Positions 17,498-27,820 are shown, counted from the first letter of the stretch. The stretch is 32,046 nucleotides of DNA from Synergistaceae bacterium (GCA_031273805.1 JAISRE010000101.1:1-32046); one strand, 5' to 3'. Notes: generated by a model from the sequence alone, not told the origin. Translations and numbers: made by a program.

Positions 17498-18622
17498 GTG
17501 GATTCCCGCCCGTTTTCCGACAGAATAAAATCAGTATCGTCCATGCTGTCTGGATGCGGAAAGTCCGGCGTTGACGCGCTCATATTGGTCTGTCAGGATG
17601 GGGTGGGATGGGAGAACATATATTATCTGTCAGGGTTTACCGGAACTTCCGGAGTGCTTGTGATAACCGCGGATGACTCCATCCTCTTCGTGGATCCCAG
17701 GTATGATATTGTTGCGGGTGAGACATGCTGTTGCAGGCTTGTATCGTGTATGCGCGAGCGCTGCGTGACCCCGCTCCGCGCGGCGCTGGATTATCTGGTG
17801 ACAAGACATGCAAGGGTGGTGGGGTGCGACGGCAGCAGGATCTCCCACCACGTCTATACCGAGATGGAGCGCGCTTTTGCCGGCAGGGAGCTGGCGGATC
17901 TGTCAAGTTTGCTGGTGAGCCTGAGACGGCACAAGAGCGATGATGAGGTGGGGCATATACGCAGTGCGATTCGCATTGCGTCAGACGCGTTTTTAACAGC
18001 TCTGTCAGAGGCCTCCGCGGGAATGAGTGAACGTGAGTTTGCGTGCTCGATGGAGTATTGGATGCGAATGAAGGGGGGAGATTTTGCAAACCCCATCCCC
18101 ATAATAGTGTCGAGCGGCGTCAGAACCTCCATGCCTCACGCCATACCGTCGGACAAGACGTTCGGTCATGGCGACATGGTCATGGTTGATTTTTGCGCCA
18201 GGAGTTCCGGCTATGTCTGTGATATCACGAGGATGTTCAGCGTGGGTGAGCCATCCAGAGAGAGCCTGTCTCTCTATTCGGTAGCGCGCTGGGCTCAGGC
18301 AGAGGCGGCCGCTTTGATCAGGCCAGGGCGCGGCGCGTGTGAACTGGACTCGGCGTCTCGTTGCGTCATATCGAGCGCCGGGTTTGGAGATTTTTTCACT
18401 CACGGCGTCGGTCACGGTTTCGGTCTGTCAGTTCACGAGATGCTGGCGATAAACGCGGCTGTGGAACATCCATTGGAAATGGGTGATACTATAACGCTAG
18501 AGCCCGGTTTTTATAAACCGGGATGGGGCGGTATAAGGGTGGAAGACGACTATCTGGTCACCAGTTCCGGAGGACTGTGCCTCACCGAAGAACTGAGCAA
18601 TGAGTTGTACGTAATAGGTTAA
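17498..18622 (+). CDS. M24-family Xaa-Pro aminopeptidase
   Basis: Metal-ligand motifs MVMVDFCARSSGYVCDITRMFS, GVGHGFGLSVHE, LEPGFYKPGWGGIRVEDDYLVT; GTG start after GAAGAG. Confidence 0.93.
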   Translation: MDSRPFSDRIKSVSSMLSGCGKSGVDALILVCQDGVGWENIYYLSGFTGTSGVLVITADDSILFVDPRYDIVAGETCCCRLVSCMRERCVTPLRAALDYLVTRHARVVGCDGSRISHHVYTEMERAFAGRELADLSSLLVSLRRHKSDDEVGHIRSAIRIASDAFLTALSEASAGMSEREFACSMEYWMRMKGGDFANPIPIIVSSGVRTSMPHAIPSDKTFGHGDMVMVDFCARSSGYVCDITRMFSVGEPSRESLSLYSVARWAQAEAAALIRPGRGACELDSASRCVISSAGFGDFFTHGVGHGFGLSVHEMLAINAAVEHPLEMGDTITLEPGFYKPGWGGIRVEDDYLVTSSGGLCLTEELSNELYVIG

Positions 18623-18656
18623 TGGAACAAAGTTCCACTGCTGAGGAGAGTCAATA

Positions 18657-19688
18657 TTGAAGAAGAGAAAAATACACCCGGGCGTGTTTCGTCTGCTCAT
18701 GCTCGTTATGGCAATCGCATATGGAGTGTGCGGGATATATTTGGAGCTGAATAGAGAGCGAATACCAGACAACGTCGGCCAGGAGATAGAGGTGCTGGTA
18801 ACCCCGGGGCTTAACGCCACTGAGGTTGCGCTGGAGTTCGAGCGCCTCGGGGTGGTGACAAGCGCCAGAGATCTCGCGGCATGTATGAAGCGTCTTGGCA
18901 TAGACAGGAGGATTATGCCGGGTCTGTACAAAATAAAGGCGGGAACTCCCTCGGACGTGGCTCGCGCTATGGCGGAGTCGACTCCCGATGTGCACACTGT
19001 CCAGCTGATACCCGGCGCCCTCTTTGGAGACATAGTGAAAATCCTTGATATTGAGGACGGAGAACTCATGCTGGATGCGGCGCTGAGCAACCGGGATAAT
19101 TTTCCTGTTGCGATGAGGAGGTTGCTGCCGGAGAAAAGTCGCGACAGGGTGGTTTTCCTGCTCCCGGAGACGTATGCGCTCGATCCCGGGGAAACACTCG
19201 CAGACGAGTTCGTCAAGACCGCGTCCGGCCTGTGGTGGAAACAACACGGCGACGCGATATCGCCCGACGTAACCAGCGCGGATATGGCCTCCCTGGGAAT
19301 ACTTGCCTCGATCGTTCAGAAGGAGGCGCTGATAGACTCGGATCGTCCTGTAATAGCCGGAGTCTTTAACAATCGTCTCAAGCGCGATATGCCCCTTCAG
19401 TCATGCGCCACGGTGGTTCACGCATGGAAGCTGCGTGGCGTCAAAATCAAAACAGTGAGTTATAATGACACAAAGATAGACTCGCCCTTCAATACATATA
19501 TCTATAAAGGATTGCCCCCGGAAAACATCGGGGTGCCGTCAGTGAGTTCATGGAGCGCGGTATTGGAGCCGGAGGACACAGATATGTTCTTCTTCGTCGC
19601 GAAGGGTGACGGCTCGCATGTTTTCACCCGCACGTACAAGGAGCATCTGGAGGCTCAGAAGAAGATACGCAAAGGAATCGCTGATTAA
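18657..19688 (+). CDS. mltG: Endolytic murein transglycosylase MltG (YceG)
   Basis: N-terminal TM; FLLPETYALDPGE; LASIVQKEALIDSDRPVIAGVFNNRLKRDMPLQSCATV; NTYIYKGLPPENIGVPS; FFFVAKGDGSHVFTRTYKEH. TTG start with GAGGAG upstream. Confidence 0.92.
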   Translation: MKKRKIHPGVFRLLMLVMAIAYGVCGIYLELNRERIPDNVGQEIEVLVTPGLNATEVALEFERLGVVTSARDLAACMKRLGIDRRIMPGLYKIKAGTPSDVARAMAESTPDVHTVQLIPGALFGDIVKILDIEDGELMLDAALSNRDNFPVAMRRLLPEKSRDRVVFLLPETYALDPGETLADEFVKTASGLWWKQHGDAISPDVTSADMASLGILASIVQKEALIDSDRPVIAGVFNNRLKRDMPLQSCATVVHAWKLRGVKIKTVSYNDTKIDSPFNTYIYKGLPPENIGVPSVSSWSAVLEPEDTDMFFFVAKGDGSHVFTRTYKEHLEAQKKIRKGIAD

Positions 19689-19708
19689 TTGAGACAGGCG
19701 GAGTAAAA

Positions 19709-19948
19709 ATGGCGTTAATGACGCGCTGTTCGCTGAAGGCGCCAAAGGAAGAGATTTTTTATATGAGCTGGACTATAGACGCCTACGACGGTGTCGCTTT
19801 TTTGAGCAATGAGAAGGAGCCTGGGATTGTGTCCATAATATATTCCTCTGATTACGCCTCTGATGTCGAGTCCATAATAGATGCGTTCGTGTCTGAGGGT
19901 ATCAGTATCGAGCGCCTTGGCACAGAAGTAGAGTTAGAGAGCAACTGA
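19709..19948 (+). CDS. DUF4911-like small protein
   Basis: 79-aa ORF (TIDAYDGVAFLSNEKEPGIVSIIYSSDYASDVESIIDAF); small ORF in a dense operon with an upstream purine-rich site. Confidence 0.6.
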   Translation: MALMTRCSLKAPKEEIFYMSWTIDAYDGVAFLSNEKEPGIVSIIYSSDYASDVESIIDAFVSEGISIERLGTEVELESN

Positions 19949-19978
19949 TTAAAACGACATGCGGGAGGTAATTTATAA

Positions 19979-21370
19979 ATGGGGTCATTGACTCTGGATA
20001 CGATGAGTGAAATTTTTTCGGGGATTAAAGGTGTGGATTACGCCGATCTTTACATGCAGTCGGGCGTAAGTCACTCGATTATGTATGAGGATGGGAGGAT
20101 GGACACGTTGTCCTCCTCAGTGAGCGATGGGCTGGGGGTCCGAATAGTGAGGGGAGATAACACGGTCTATGCCCACACTATGGGGACTGACGCGTCGTCG
20201 ATAAGGATGGCGATTGGAGAGGCGCAAGATATGTCCGGAGCGGATATTTCATCCCCGGGCGATGAGTGCGAATCCCCGTTTGTTCCGGTGATGTCGCTGC
20301 CCTCACTCGACACGGGATTTTTTCATGACTTGGATACGAGCCTGCGCGGGGAGTGCAAATATCTGAGACAGGTGACCTTTCGCTACAGGACCTCCAGAAA
20401 GTCTCTGCTGATTGTCCGAGGAGACGGGTCCATAGCGAGGGACGAACGCGCTTATACTACATTTGCGGCCTCTGTGGTGCTGGAGCGCGACGGCGAACTC
20501 GAGACCGGCTACGAGGCAAGGTCGTTCGGGAGGACTTCCGACGACTTCTGGTCCGTGTGCGGCGCGGATGGTTTGCTCACTGCGGAGAGCATAGCCAGGA
20601 GGGCGCTCTCCAGGGGACTCCTGATGCTCGACGCTATACCCTGTCCTGCCGGCGCAATGATGGTGCTGATGGATGGAACCGCAGGCGGCACTATGATACA
20701 CGAGGCCTGCGGGCATGGTCTGGAGGCCGATATTGTGCGGAAGGATTTCTCCACATATCGGGATATGACAGGCAAAACAGTCGCTGCTCCGATAGTTACT
20801 ATTGTGGATGACGCAACGCTGCCTGACATGTATGGCTCATATCGCTGCGACGACGAGGGGACCCCGGCGGGCAGAACTGTCCTGGTCGAAAACGGGGTGC
20901 TCAGGCGCTACATGACTGATATCTCATCCGCTAATCTTGGCGGCCTGCCCAGGACGGGCAATGGGCGGCGCGAGTCGTATCAGCATATACCACTGCCGCG
21001 CATGAGCAACACATTTATAACGCCCGGCGAGAGCGAGCGCGGAGAAATGTTGGAGATGATGAAGGACGGCATTATCGTGAAAAAGATGGGCGGCGGCGAG
21101 GTCAATCCTACGTCAGGGGATTTTGTATTTCACGTCTCAGAGGGATACCTCGTCAAAGACGGGAAGATCGGTTCTCCTGTAAAAGGAGCGACTCTGACCG
21201 GAAACGGTCCAAAGGCTCTGTGGAATATAATTGCGGTTGGGAGAGAGCTCATTCTCGATCCTGGCGTATGCGGCAAGTCAGGTCAGGGAGTACCTGTGAC
21301 TGACGGTCAGCCCACCCTGCTCATTAAAAATCTTACAGTTGGAGGAAGCGACGCTGGCAATGTCAGTTAA
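19979..21370 (+). CDS. tldD: TldD/PmbA-family metalloprotease
   Basis: HEACGHGLEADIV (HExxxH motif), AAPIVTIVDDATLPDMYGSYRCDDEGTPAGRTVLVENGVL, GGEVNPTSGDFVFHVSEGYLVKDGKIG; GGGAGG upstream of ATG. Confidence 0.93.
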   Translation: MGSLTLDTMSEIFSGIKGVDYADLYMQSGVSHSIMYEDGRMDTLSSSVSDGLGVRIVRGDNTVYAHTMGTDASSIRMAIGEAQDMSGADISSPGDECESPFVPVMSLPSLDTGFFHDLDTSLRGECKYLRQVTFRYRTSRKSLLIVRGDGSIARDERAYTTFAASVVLERDGELETGYEARSFGRTSDDFWSVCGADGLLTAESIARRALSRGLLMLDAIPCPAGAMMVLMDGTAGGTMIHEACGHGLEADIVRKDFSTYRDMTGKTVAAPIVTIVDDATLPDMYGSYRCDDEGTPAGRTVLVENGVLRRYMTDISSANLGGLPRTGNGRRESYQHIPLPRMSNTFITPGESERGEMLEMMKDGIIVKKMGGGEVNPTSGDFVFHVSEGYLVKDGKIGSPVKGATLTGNGPKALWNIIAVGRELILDPGVCGKSGQGVPVTDGQPTLLIKNLTVGGSDAGNVS

Positions 21371-23636
21371 ACGTAACTCTCGATCCGGTTCGTCAAATTC
21401 GCCGAAAAACGCATCCAAGTCCGCTGCTCTGGATAACGAAGGTAATCTCTCCGCGAAAACGCAGAAAAAACCCTCCACCAGGTCTATAGCTGACTTCAAG
21501 GATTACATAACTATAGCCATTATGATATTTCTTGCGCTGGACCTCTGCATGGTGTTCAGCATTTTAACCGCATGGACCGGTTTGTTTGGAAGAGTTGTCC
21601 GCCAGGAGATAGTGGGCAATTTGGGCGGGGGGATATTAATTCTCATGCTCTATGGCGTATATGTTTCGGCGTGCGTTATAACCAAGAGAAAAATACCTCG
21701 CCCGGTACATCAGAGCTTGGGCACGGCGTTGCTCTATATATGCTGCGTAATGGTGCTTGGCCTGCTTGAAATGACCATGCCGGGCAAGTTGTCCGCAGGT
21801 TATCCTGTATTCAACCCAGGTAAGTTCGGCGTAGCTATGGCGGAATGGCTATACGAGAACATCGGGCCTCTCGGAACCACAATCGCGGGCATGTGGGCGA
21901 TATCGTCCACCATGTACTGCTTTGGCGTGACAGCTCCTTTCATGTCGGTTTACAGGGTCATACGGCGTTTGATATCCGCCCTTTACAGTAATGCGCGCAA
22001 AGATCGCGCGGTTCAGCTTCAAAAGAGAGAAAAAGATGCCGCGCCGGATGATTTCGCGGAGGAAGAGCAGGGAGAACCTGAGGCTATTCAGGAGGATGAC
22101 GAGTATGAGGCCTCTGCTGAGGAGTGTCTGGAGCTGCCCTCTCCGGTCGATGTCGTTGCCGTGGATGAGATGGAGCTCGTCGATGACTGTAATGGCGTGC
22201 CTGTTGGACATTTTCCGCCTCCGTTTGAGGTGTATGGACGGGAACAGGACGACAGCGACGGAATAACCGTGGAGATGGCTCGTCCGTGGGGCGAGCGTAT
22301 AATCAACTCGCTGGCTCAGTTTGGAGTGGAGGCTGAGCTGGCGGATATACTTATGGGTCCGACCGTTATACAGTTTAGAGTTCAGCCTCTGCCCGGCGTC
22401 AAGGTGAATAAGATAGTGGCGCTTTCAAACGATCTGGCTATGGCTCTCGCGGTTTCCAGTTTGAGGGTTGAGGCCCCCATTCCGGGACATCCATATGTTG
22501 GAATAGAGATACCCAATCCAAAGCGGAGAGGCATAACATTGCGCTCCATCATCGAGGAGGACGAGTATCAGGAGACCGACAGGAGCCTTCCTCTTCCTAT
22601 GGGGGTAACAATCAACGGAGATCCGCTGGTAGTCGGCCTTGAGGACCTGCCTCACCTCCTTGTGGCCGGTACGACCGGCTCCGGAAAGAGCGTGTTCGTC
22701 AACAGCTGCATTATAGGGCTCTGCTCGATGCGAAAGCCGGACGAACTCAAGATGGTGCTTGTCGACCCGAAACGCGTGGAGATGGCGGCATACGAGAAAC
22801 TTCCGCACATTCTTACACCGCCCGTGACCGATCCCAAGAAGGCTGTTCATGTGCTTGGGTGGGCAATACGCGAGATGGAGCGCCGCTATACGCTTTTTGC
22901 CATGTCCAGGGTGAGAAACCTCGCCTCGTATAACGAGATTGTGCTGCCAAAGGATCGCCTGCCCCATATTGTCATCGTGGTCGATGAGTTGGCGGACCTG
23001 ATGATGACTGCGGCCAAGGAGGTGGAGGAGTATATCTGCCGACTCGCGCAGATGGCTCGCGCCACAGGGATACACCTAATGCTGGCCACACAGCGCCCGT
23101 CCGTGAATGTCATAACCGGTTTGATAAAGGCAAATGTTCCGGCGCGCGTCGCGTTTACTCTGCCTTCAATGATGGACTCGCGTACTATTATAGACTCAGG
23201 AGGAGCGGAGAAGTTGTTGGGCAAAGGGGATATGCTGTTTCTCTCCACTCAGAATCCCAAGCCCATTCGCGTTCAGTCGCCGTGGATAGACGAGAACTCG
23301 ATCACTCGCTGGCTGGACTACCTTGTGAATATGTTCGGCGAGCCGATTTATACGGACATAGACGATCAGGGCGATGCTCCGTCAGGTTTCGAGGACAGCG
23401 CGGGCTTTGACGACTCTCTCTTCTGTGAGGCCGTGAAAGTGGTTGTCGCGACCGGCATGGCCTCGGCAAGCGGCTTGCAGCGCAGACTCCGCATAGGATT
23501 TACCCGGGCCGGGCGTCTGGTGGACATGATGGAGGCCGCCGGCATCGTTGGTCCGGCGGACGGAGCTCGCCCAAGGGAAATATTGGTGGACGAGGAGGGG
23601 GCGGAGGAGATACTCGAGAGGATAGCCGGAGCTTAA
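21360..23636 (+). CDS. ftsK: FtsK/SpoIIIE DNA translocase
   Basis: N-terminal TM helices, acidic linker, Walker A VAGTTGSGKSVFVNS, Walker B HIVIVVDELADLMM, MATQRP-type LMLATQRPSVNVITGLIKANVP, C-terminal gamma-like winged helix. ATG 21360 overlaps the tldD 3' end. Confidence 0.95.
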   Translation: MSVKRNSRSGSSNSPKNASKSAALDNEGNLSAKTQKKPSTRSIADFKDYITIAIMIFLALDLCMVFSILTAWTGLFGRVVRQEIVGNLGGGILILMLYGVYVSACVITKRKIPRPVHQSLGTALLYICCVMVLGLLEMTMPGKLSAGYPVFNPGKFGVAMAEWLYENIGPLGTTIAGMWAISSTMYCFGVTAPFMSVYRVIRRLISALYSNARKDRAVQLQKREKDAAPDDFAEEEQGEPEAIQEDDEYEASAEECLELPSPVDVVAVDEMELVDDCNGVPVGHFPPPFEVYGREQDDSDGITVEMARPWGERIINSLAQFGVEAELADILMGPTVIQFRVQPLPGVKVNKIVALSNDLAMALAVSSLRVEAPIPGHPYVGIEIPNPKRRGITLRSIIEEDEYQETDRSLPLPMGVTINGDPLVVGLEDLPHLLVAGTTGSGKSVFVNSCIIGLCSMRKPDELKMVLVDPKRVEMAAYEKLPHILTPPVTDPKKAVHVLGWAIREMERRYTLFAMSRVRNLASYNEIVLPKDRLPHIVIVVDELADLMMTAAKEVEEYICRLAQMARATGIHLMLATQRPSVNVITGLIKANVPARVAFTLPSMMDSRTIIDSGGAEKLLGKGDMLFLSTQNPKPIRVQSPWIDENSITRWLDYLVNMFGEPIYTDIDDQGDAPSGFEDSAGFDDSLFCEAVKVVVATGMASASGLQRRLRIGFTRAGRLVDMMEAAGIVGPADGARPREILVDEEGAEEILERIAGA

Positions 23637-23643
23637 GCGCCTC

Positions 23644-24408
23644 ATGTGTGACAGAGAGATCGTCAGGTCGCGTGATTTGGATATTTTTTTGCGCCTCGGC
23701 GTTGCGGCGGATGAGAGCGACAGAACCCTCTTCATGCTGGGAGGGCGTCCCGCCGATGTCTCGTGGCTGATTGACTTTGTCGAAAGAAACTCGCCGGATA
23801 TTTGGGCTATAGACAGCGGGGTCGCCGCGTGCCGAGCCATCGGTCGCATTCCATCGGAGCTCATAGGCGACAAGGACAGCTCGCTGCCCGGCGATTGGAT
23901 ATGGGCTCTCGAGGGCGGCGCCAGGGAGCATCTGCACCAACGCGACAAGGATATGACTGATTTTCAGATAGCATTCGATATGTTTATGGATGACGCCGAT
24001 AAGAGGGTTCGAGGAGAACGAATATTGATGCTGTCCGGCTGTTTTGGCGGCAGGATGGATCATCTGATGAGTAATTTGCTCACTCTGGCCCTGAGCGACG
24101 GGGTCGAGACGTCTGGTGAGCGAAACCGAGTGTCACGCTGCATGATAGACGAACATGAAGGTGTTTTTTTGATATATCCTGAGGTGTCCGCTTCGATAAA
24201 ATTTCACACCCCTCCCGTCTCGGTCTCCCTGCTGCCGATGTCGGACTTCTGTCGTGGCGTGAGTGTGAGCGGCGTCAGGTGGCCATTGGAGGATACTCTC
24301 CTCAGAAGAGGTTTCCCGTGGGCGATAAGTAACGAGGTGAGCGACGATTTGGTGTCAGTGCGCTGCGAGGATGGAATTCTCGCGCTCTACTGGTGTTTCG
24401 GGATATAA
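23644..24408 (+). CDS. Thiamine pyrophosphokinase
   Basis: WAIDSGVAACRAIGRIPSELIGDKDSS, RDKDMTDFQIAFDMFM, GCFGGRMDHLMSNLLTL: D.D / KD.TD / GGR.DH motifs. Confidence 0.85.
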   Translation: MCDREIVRSRDLDIFLRLGVAADESDRTLFMLGGRPADVSWLIDFVERNSPDIWAIDSGVAACRAIGRIPSELIGDKDSSLPGDWIWALEGGAREHLHQRDKDMTDFQIAFDMFMDDADKRVRGERILMLSGCFGGRMDHLMSNLLTLALSDGVETSGERNRVSRCMIDEHEGVFLIYPEVSASIKFHTPPVSVSLLPMSDFCRGVSVSGVRWPLEDTLLRRGFPWAISNEVSDDLVSVRCEDGILALYWCFGI

Positions 24409-24431
24409 AAAGGGCCGTTTTAAGCGGCCCT
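24405..24431 (-). terminator. Intrinsic terminator for rpmB overlapping its stop codon
   Basis: Minus strand agggccg-cttaaaa-cggccct followed by TTTT; stem arms 24411-24417 and 24425-24431. Confidence 0.7.
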
Positions 24432-24614
24432 GCGAACTTTACCGGAACGAAGACATTTCGTGCAGATCTTGAGTCGTTTCGACTCGCCGCCGCCGACATC
24501 CACCTTTACGTTCCTGAGGTTGATGAGCCAACGTCTTCTGGTGTGCCGGTTTGAATGGCTCACTGAATTACCGGTGGTAGGTCCTCTGCCACAACAATCA
24601 CAAAATTTTGACAT
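24420..24614 (-). CDS. rpmB: 50S ribosomal protein L28
   Basis: MSKFCDCCGRGPTTGNSVSHSNRHTRRRWLINLRNVKVDVGGGESKRLKICTKCLRSGKVRRAA; Met at 24614 with AGGAGGGAGAG upstream, not 24656. Carries CxxC...CxxC (zinc-type L28). Confidence 0.96.
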   Translation of the reverse strand: MSKFCDCCGRGPTTGNSVSHSNRHTRRRWLINLRNVKVDVGGGESKRLKICTKCLRSGKVRRAA

Positions 24615-24646
24615 TCGGTGTTCTCTCCCTCCTAGACAGCTTGTGC

Positions 24647-24655
24647 ATTCTAACA
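24647..24655 (-). promoter_or_regulatory. Candidate extended -10 promoter of rpmB
   Basis: Minus strand TGTTAGAAT (TGnTAnAAT), about 33 nt upstream of the rpmB ATG. Confidence 0.45.
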
Positions 24656-24751
24656 CAGATAAATCATTTTGGGAATAATCAACATCGTATTATATAATAT
24701 AAATATAAATCACGCGGATAACAGAGGCAGGAAAGGCGGCGTTTCTTTATA

Positions 24752-24961
24752 ATGAGTTTCAGTGGAGATATGGATAGATTGCAGGATATAATAGAAAAGT
24801 TCGAAGCGGATGATCTTGACATGGAGGAGTCTCTGGCGTTATTCGAGGAAGGTGTGCGTTTAATAAAGAACTGCCAGGAATATCTCGATGGCGCCAAGAG
24901 AAGAGTTACGATGCTTATAAACGATCAAGAAGTGGAGAGTGGTCCTGATAATGCCCAGTAA
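24752..24961 (+). CDS. xseB: Exodeoxyribonuclease VII small subunit
   Basis: MDRLQDIIEKFEADDLDMEESLALFEEGVRLIKNCQEYLDGAKRRV. Confidence 0.92.
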   Translation: MSFSGDMDRLQDIIEKFEADDLDMEESLALFEEGVRLIKNCQEYLDGAKRRVTMLINDQEVESGPDNAQ

Positions 24962-25886
24962 ACCCGATGGCGCCGAGAATGGCGACGAACGAAGCGCGCT
25001 GGATATTTTAAGTGAGCAATACTCGACTGTTTTTGAAGAGCACATGAGGAATTTGTGCGGAGAGCCGTACGAGCATATTCCTCCAAGGTTGATGGAGGCG
25101 ATGTCATACTCGCTCCTTGCCGGAGGGAAGAGGCTCAGACCGGCGCTGTGCCTTGCGGCGGCGGAACGAAGCGGCGTCAGCCCCGGGAGGGCTATGCCGA
25201 TGGCTATAGCGACGGAGTTTATGCACACGGCGTCACTGATACATGACGACCTGCCCTGCATGGATGACGACGATCTGAGACGCGGACTTCCAACGAGCCA
25301 CAAAAAATTTGGCGAGTGCCTGGCTGTTTTGGCCGGAGACTCTTTGATGATATGGTCGTTTGGTTATGCGCTCTCGCATCTTCCGCCTCAGGGCATACCG
25401 GCCGAGAGGGTCGTTCGCGCAGTCGGCATATTGAGCGAGTCCTCGGGACCCGCGGGAATGTGCGGAGGACAGGTGCTCGACACGGACGCTCAAAGTCGGG
25501 AGGACAGAGAGGATTTTGTATACCGGATAGCATCCTCTAAAACTGCGGCGCTCATCCGCGCGTCGCTGGTCTCAGGCGCGATGCTGGGTGATATTACGGA
25601 CACCGCGCTTCAATGTTATTATGACTATGGCACACACCTTGGACTCGCTTTTCAGATAGTGGACGATATACTGGACGTGACATCCACCGCCGATGTCCTC
25701 GGAAAGACGCCAAATAAGGATGAGACACAGCACAAGCTGACTTTTGTCAGCGCGTATGGCATAGAGCAGGCCAGGCAAATGGCCTTGAAGGAGTCCATCG
25801 AGGCAGAGCGCGCAATGGAGTCTCTGTTTCCTGAAGGAGATTTGCTTATAGATTTGGCCAGGTCACTGGTAAACAGGAGTTATTGA
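24951..25886 (+). CDS. ispA: Polyprenyl (farnesyl/geranyl) diphosphate synthase
   Basis: LLAGGKRLRPALCLAA, HTASLIHDDLPCMDDDDLRRGLPTSHKKFGE (FARM), GLAFQIVDDILDV (SARM); ATG 24951 overlaps xseB. Confidence 0.94.
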   Translation: MPSKPDGAENGDERSALDILSEQYSTVFEEHMRNLCGEPYEHIPPRLMEAMSYSLLAGGKRLRPALCLAAAERSGVSPGRAMPMAIATEFMHTASLIHDDLPCMDDDDLRRGLPTSHKKFGECLAVLAGDSLMIWSFGYALSHLPPQGIPAERVVRAVGILSESSGPAGMCGGQVLDTDAQSREDREDFVYRIASSKTAALIRASLVSGAMLGDITDTALQCYYDYGTHLGLAFQIVDDILDVTSTADVLGKTPNKDETQHKLTFVSAYGIEQARQMALKESIEAERAMESLFPEGDLLIDLARSLVNRSY

Positions 25887-27820
25887 TGAGTGATACGACA
25901 AAAAGAGCCACGCTGCAACATGTTAAAAACTACAAGAGTCTTGCGCTGCTTGGGGGGGATGAGCTGAATGCTCTCTGCAGTGAAATACGAGACCTTATAA
26001 TAGAGGTTACGCTCAGAAATGGAGGGCACCTCGGCGGGTCGCTGGGCGCAGTGGAGCTGTGTGTGGCGCTCTTGAGGTCGTTCAACCCGGAGAGGGATAA
26101 GATCGTATTCGACGTAGGTCATCAGACTTACGCGTATAAAATTTTGACGGATCGCCTCGATAACTTTCATACTCTGCGAAAGAGGGGAGGGATATCGGGT
26201 TTTCCAAGAAGAGCGGAGAGCAAATACGACGCGTTTGACGTTGGTCACAGCAGCACCTCTATCTCAGCTGCCCTGGGTTTTGCCAAGGCTAGAGATCTGC
26301 AGGGCCAGGGACATGAAGTTGTGGCTGTAATAGGGGACGGCGCGCTCCTGAACGGACTTGCGCTCGAGGCGCTCAACAATATCTCTGCTTGCGACACAAA
26401 GCTGACCGTCGTGCTGAACGACAACAAGATGTCCATAAGTCCGCGAGTGGGAGGCATTGCCGAGCACCTTGCCAAGCTATCGGTGAGCGCGCCCTATAAA
26501 TGGCTGAAGCAGTTCATAAAGAACCAGTGCCGCGCTATGGCAAACGGCAGGAGGGTTGAGAATAAACTTGACAGAGTCAAGACTAAGTTGAAATCCCTAC
26601 TCCTGCCCACTAATATGTTCGAAGAGATGGATATAAGCTATTGGGGGCCCTTTGACGGGCATAACGTACACGAGATGCAGGAGATATTCGAGCTGTCCAA
26701 GCAGTATCACAAGCCACTGTTGATACACGTGGTCACTCAGAAGGGGCGTGGATGCGCAGAGGCCGAGGCAATGCCGTCTGTCTTCCACGGAGTTGGCTCC
26801 GGCACGGTGATAAAAAATAAACAGGACAAGAAAAAAAATGATTCCCCGGCCCCGGTTAAAATACCGCCGGTGGATTGGAGCAGAGCCGTGGCCGACAAGA
26901 TATCTCAGCTGGCTGAGCGCGACGCAAGAGTCGTTGCCTGCACTGCGGCTATGGAGGAGGGAACCAAACTTCAAAACTTCAAGAGCCGATTTCCTGAACG
27001 CTTCTTTGATGTAGGCATAGCCGAGGGGCACATGCTGACATACGCCGCCGGGCTTGCGGCAGGCGGGGTGAGGCCGGTTGTGTGTATATATTCCACATTT
27101 CTTCAGAGGGCCATGGATCAGGTAGTACATGACATTGGCATGCAGCGCTTGCCCGTGCTGATATCGGTTGACAGAGCCGGTCTGAACGGCGAGGACGGGG
27201 AGACGCACCAGGGGCTGCTCGATATAGCGTGGTGCCGAAGCGTTCCGGGATTGACGATATGTGCGCCCAGGGACAGGGTCGATCTCGACTTCATGATGTC
27301 CGGTTGGCTGGAGATGGGCATACCCATGATGATCAGATACCCAAAGGGAGCGGCTCCTGAGTCGATCTCCCGTGAGATGCGCACGCCTGCCTCATGGGGC
27401 AGAGCCGAGGTTCTCAGACGAGGAAGAGATATCTGTCTTGTGGGCATAGGTTCGACCGTGTCCGTGATGCTCGATACGTCACTGGAGTGCGAGAGGAGAA
27501 ATATGCCGTCCCCCACTGTCGTCGATATGCGTTTTGCGTCGCCCATAGATTGGGAGACGCTGGACAATCTCTTCGCCTCCCACTCGATTGTGATCGCGGC
27601 GGAGGATGGTTACTCCGCCGGTGGATTGGGAGAGGCGTTAGCGGCCAGGGTTTCGTTATTCAAATATTCCTGCGCCATTCGTACAATCGGCGTAGACGCG
27701 ATGTATATTCCTCACGCGACGAGAGCTGAACAGCTCGATGAACACGGACTCACATCACGAGGCGTCTTATCAGCGCTGGAGGATATTTATGATGGGTACG
27801 ACTCGGCTGCGTCTGGATAA
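25886..27820 (+). CDS. dxs: 1-deoxy-D-xylulose-5-phosphate synthase
   Basis: RNGGHLGGSLGAVELCVALL, DKIVFDVGHQTYAYKILTDR, GVAEGHMLTYAAGLA, DRAGLNGEDGETHQGLLDIAW; starts with TGATG overlap of the ispA stop. Confidence 0.97.
   Translation: MSDTTKRATLQHVKNYKSLALLGGDELNALCSEIRDLIIEVTLRNGGHLGGSLGAVELCVALLRSFNPERDKIVFDVGHQTYAYKILTDRLDNFHTLRKRGGISGFPRRAESKYDAFDVGHSSTSISAALGFAKARDLQGQGHEVVAVIGDGALLNGLALEALNNISACDTKLTVVLNDNKMSISPRVGGIAEHLAKLSVSAPYKWLKQFIKNQCRAMANGRRVENKLDRVKTKLKSLLLPTNMFEEMDISYWGPFDGHNVHEMQEIFELSKQYHKPLLIHVVTQKGRGCAEAEAMPSVFHGVGSGTVIKNKQDKKKNDSPAPVKIPPVDWSRAVADKISQLAERDARVVACTAAMEEGTKLQNFKSRFPERFFDVGIAEGHMLTYAAGLAAGGVRPVVCIYSTFLQRAMDQVVHDIGMQRLPVLISVDRAGLNGEDGETHQGLLDIAWCRSVPGLTICAPRDRVDLDFMMSGWLEMGIPMMIRYPKGAAPESISREMRTPASWGRAEVLRRGRDICLVGIGSTVSVMLDTSLECERRNMPSPTVVDMRFASPIDWETLDNLFASHSIVIAAEDGYSAGGLGEALAARVSLFKYSCAIRTIGVDAMYIPHATRAEQLDEHGLTSRGVLSALEDIYDGYDSAASG

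Noticed and set aside
19309-19340. MltG 'ASIVQKEA' with Gln in place of the first Glu of E. coli ASIVEKET, as a possible catalytic loss
   Set aside because: From memory of the family the invariant residue is the second Glu, which is retained (QKE); the first position varies.
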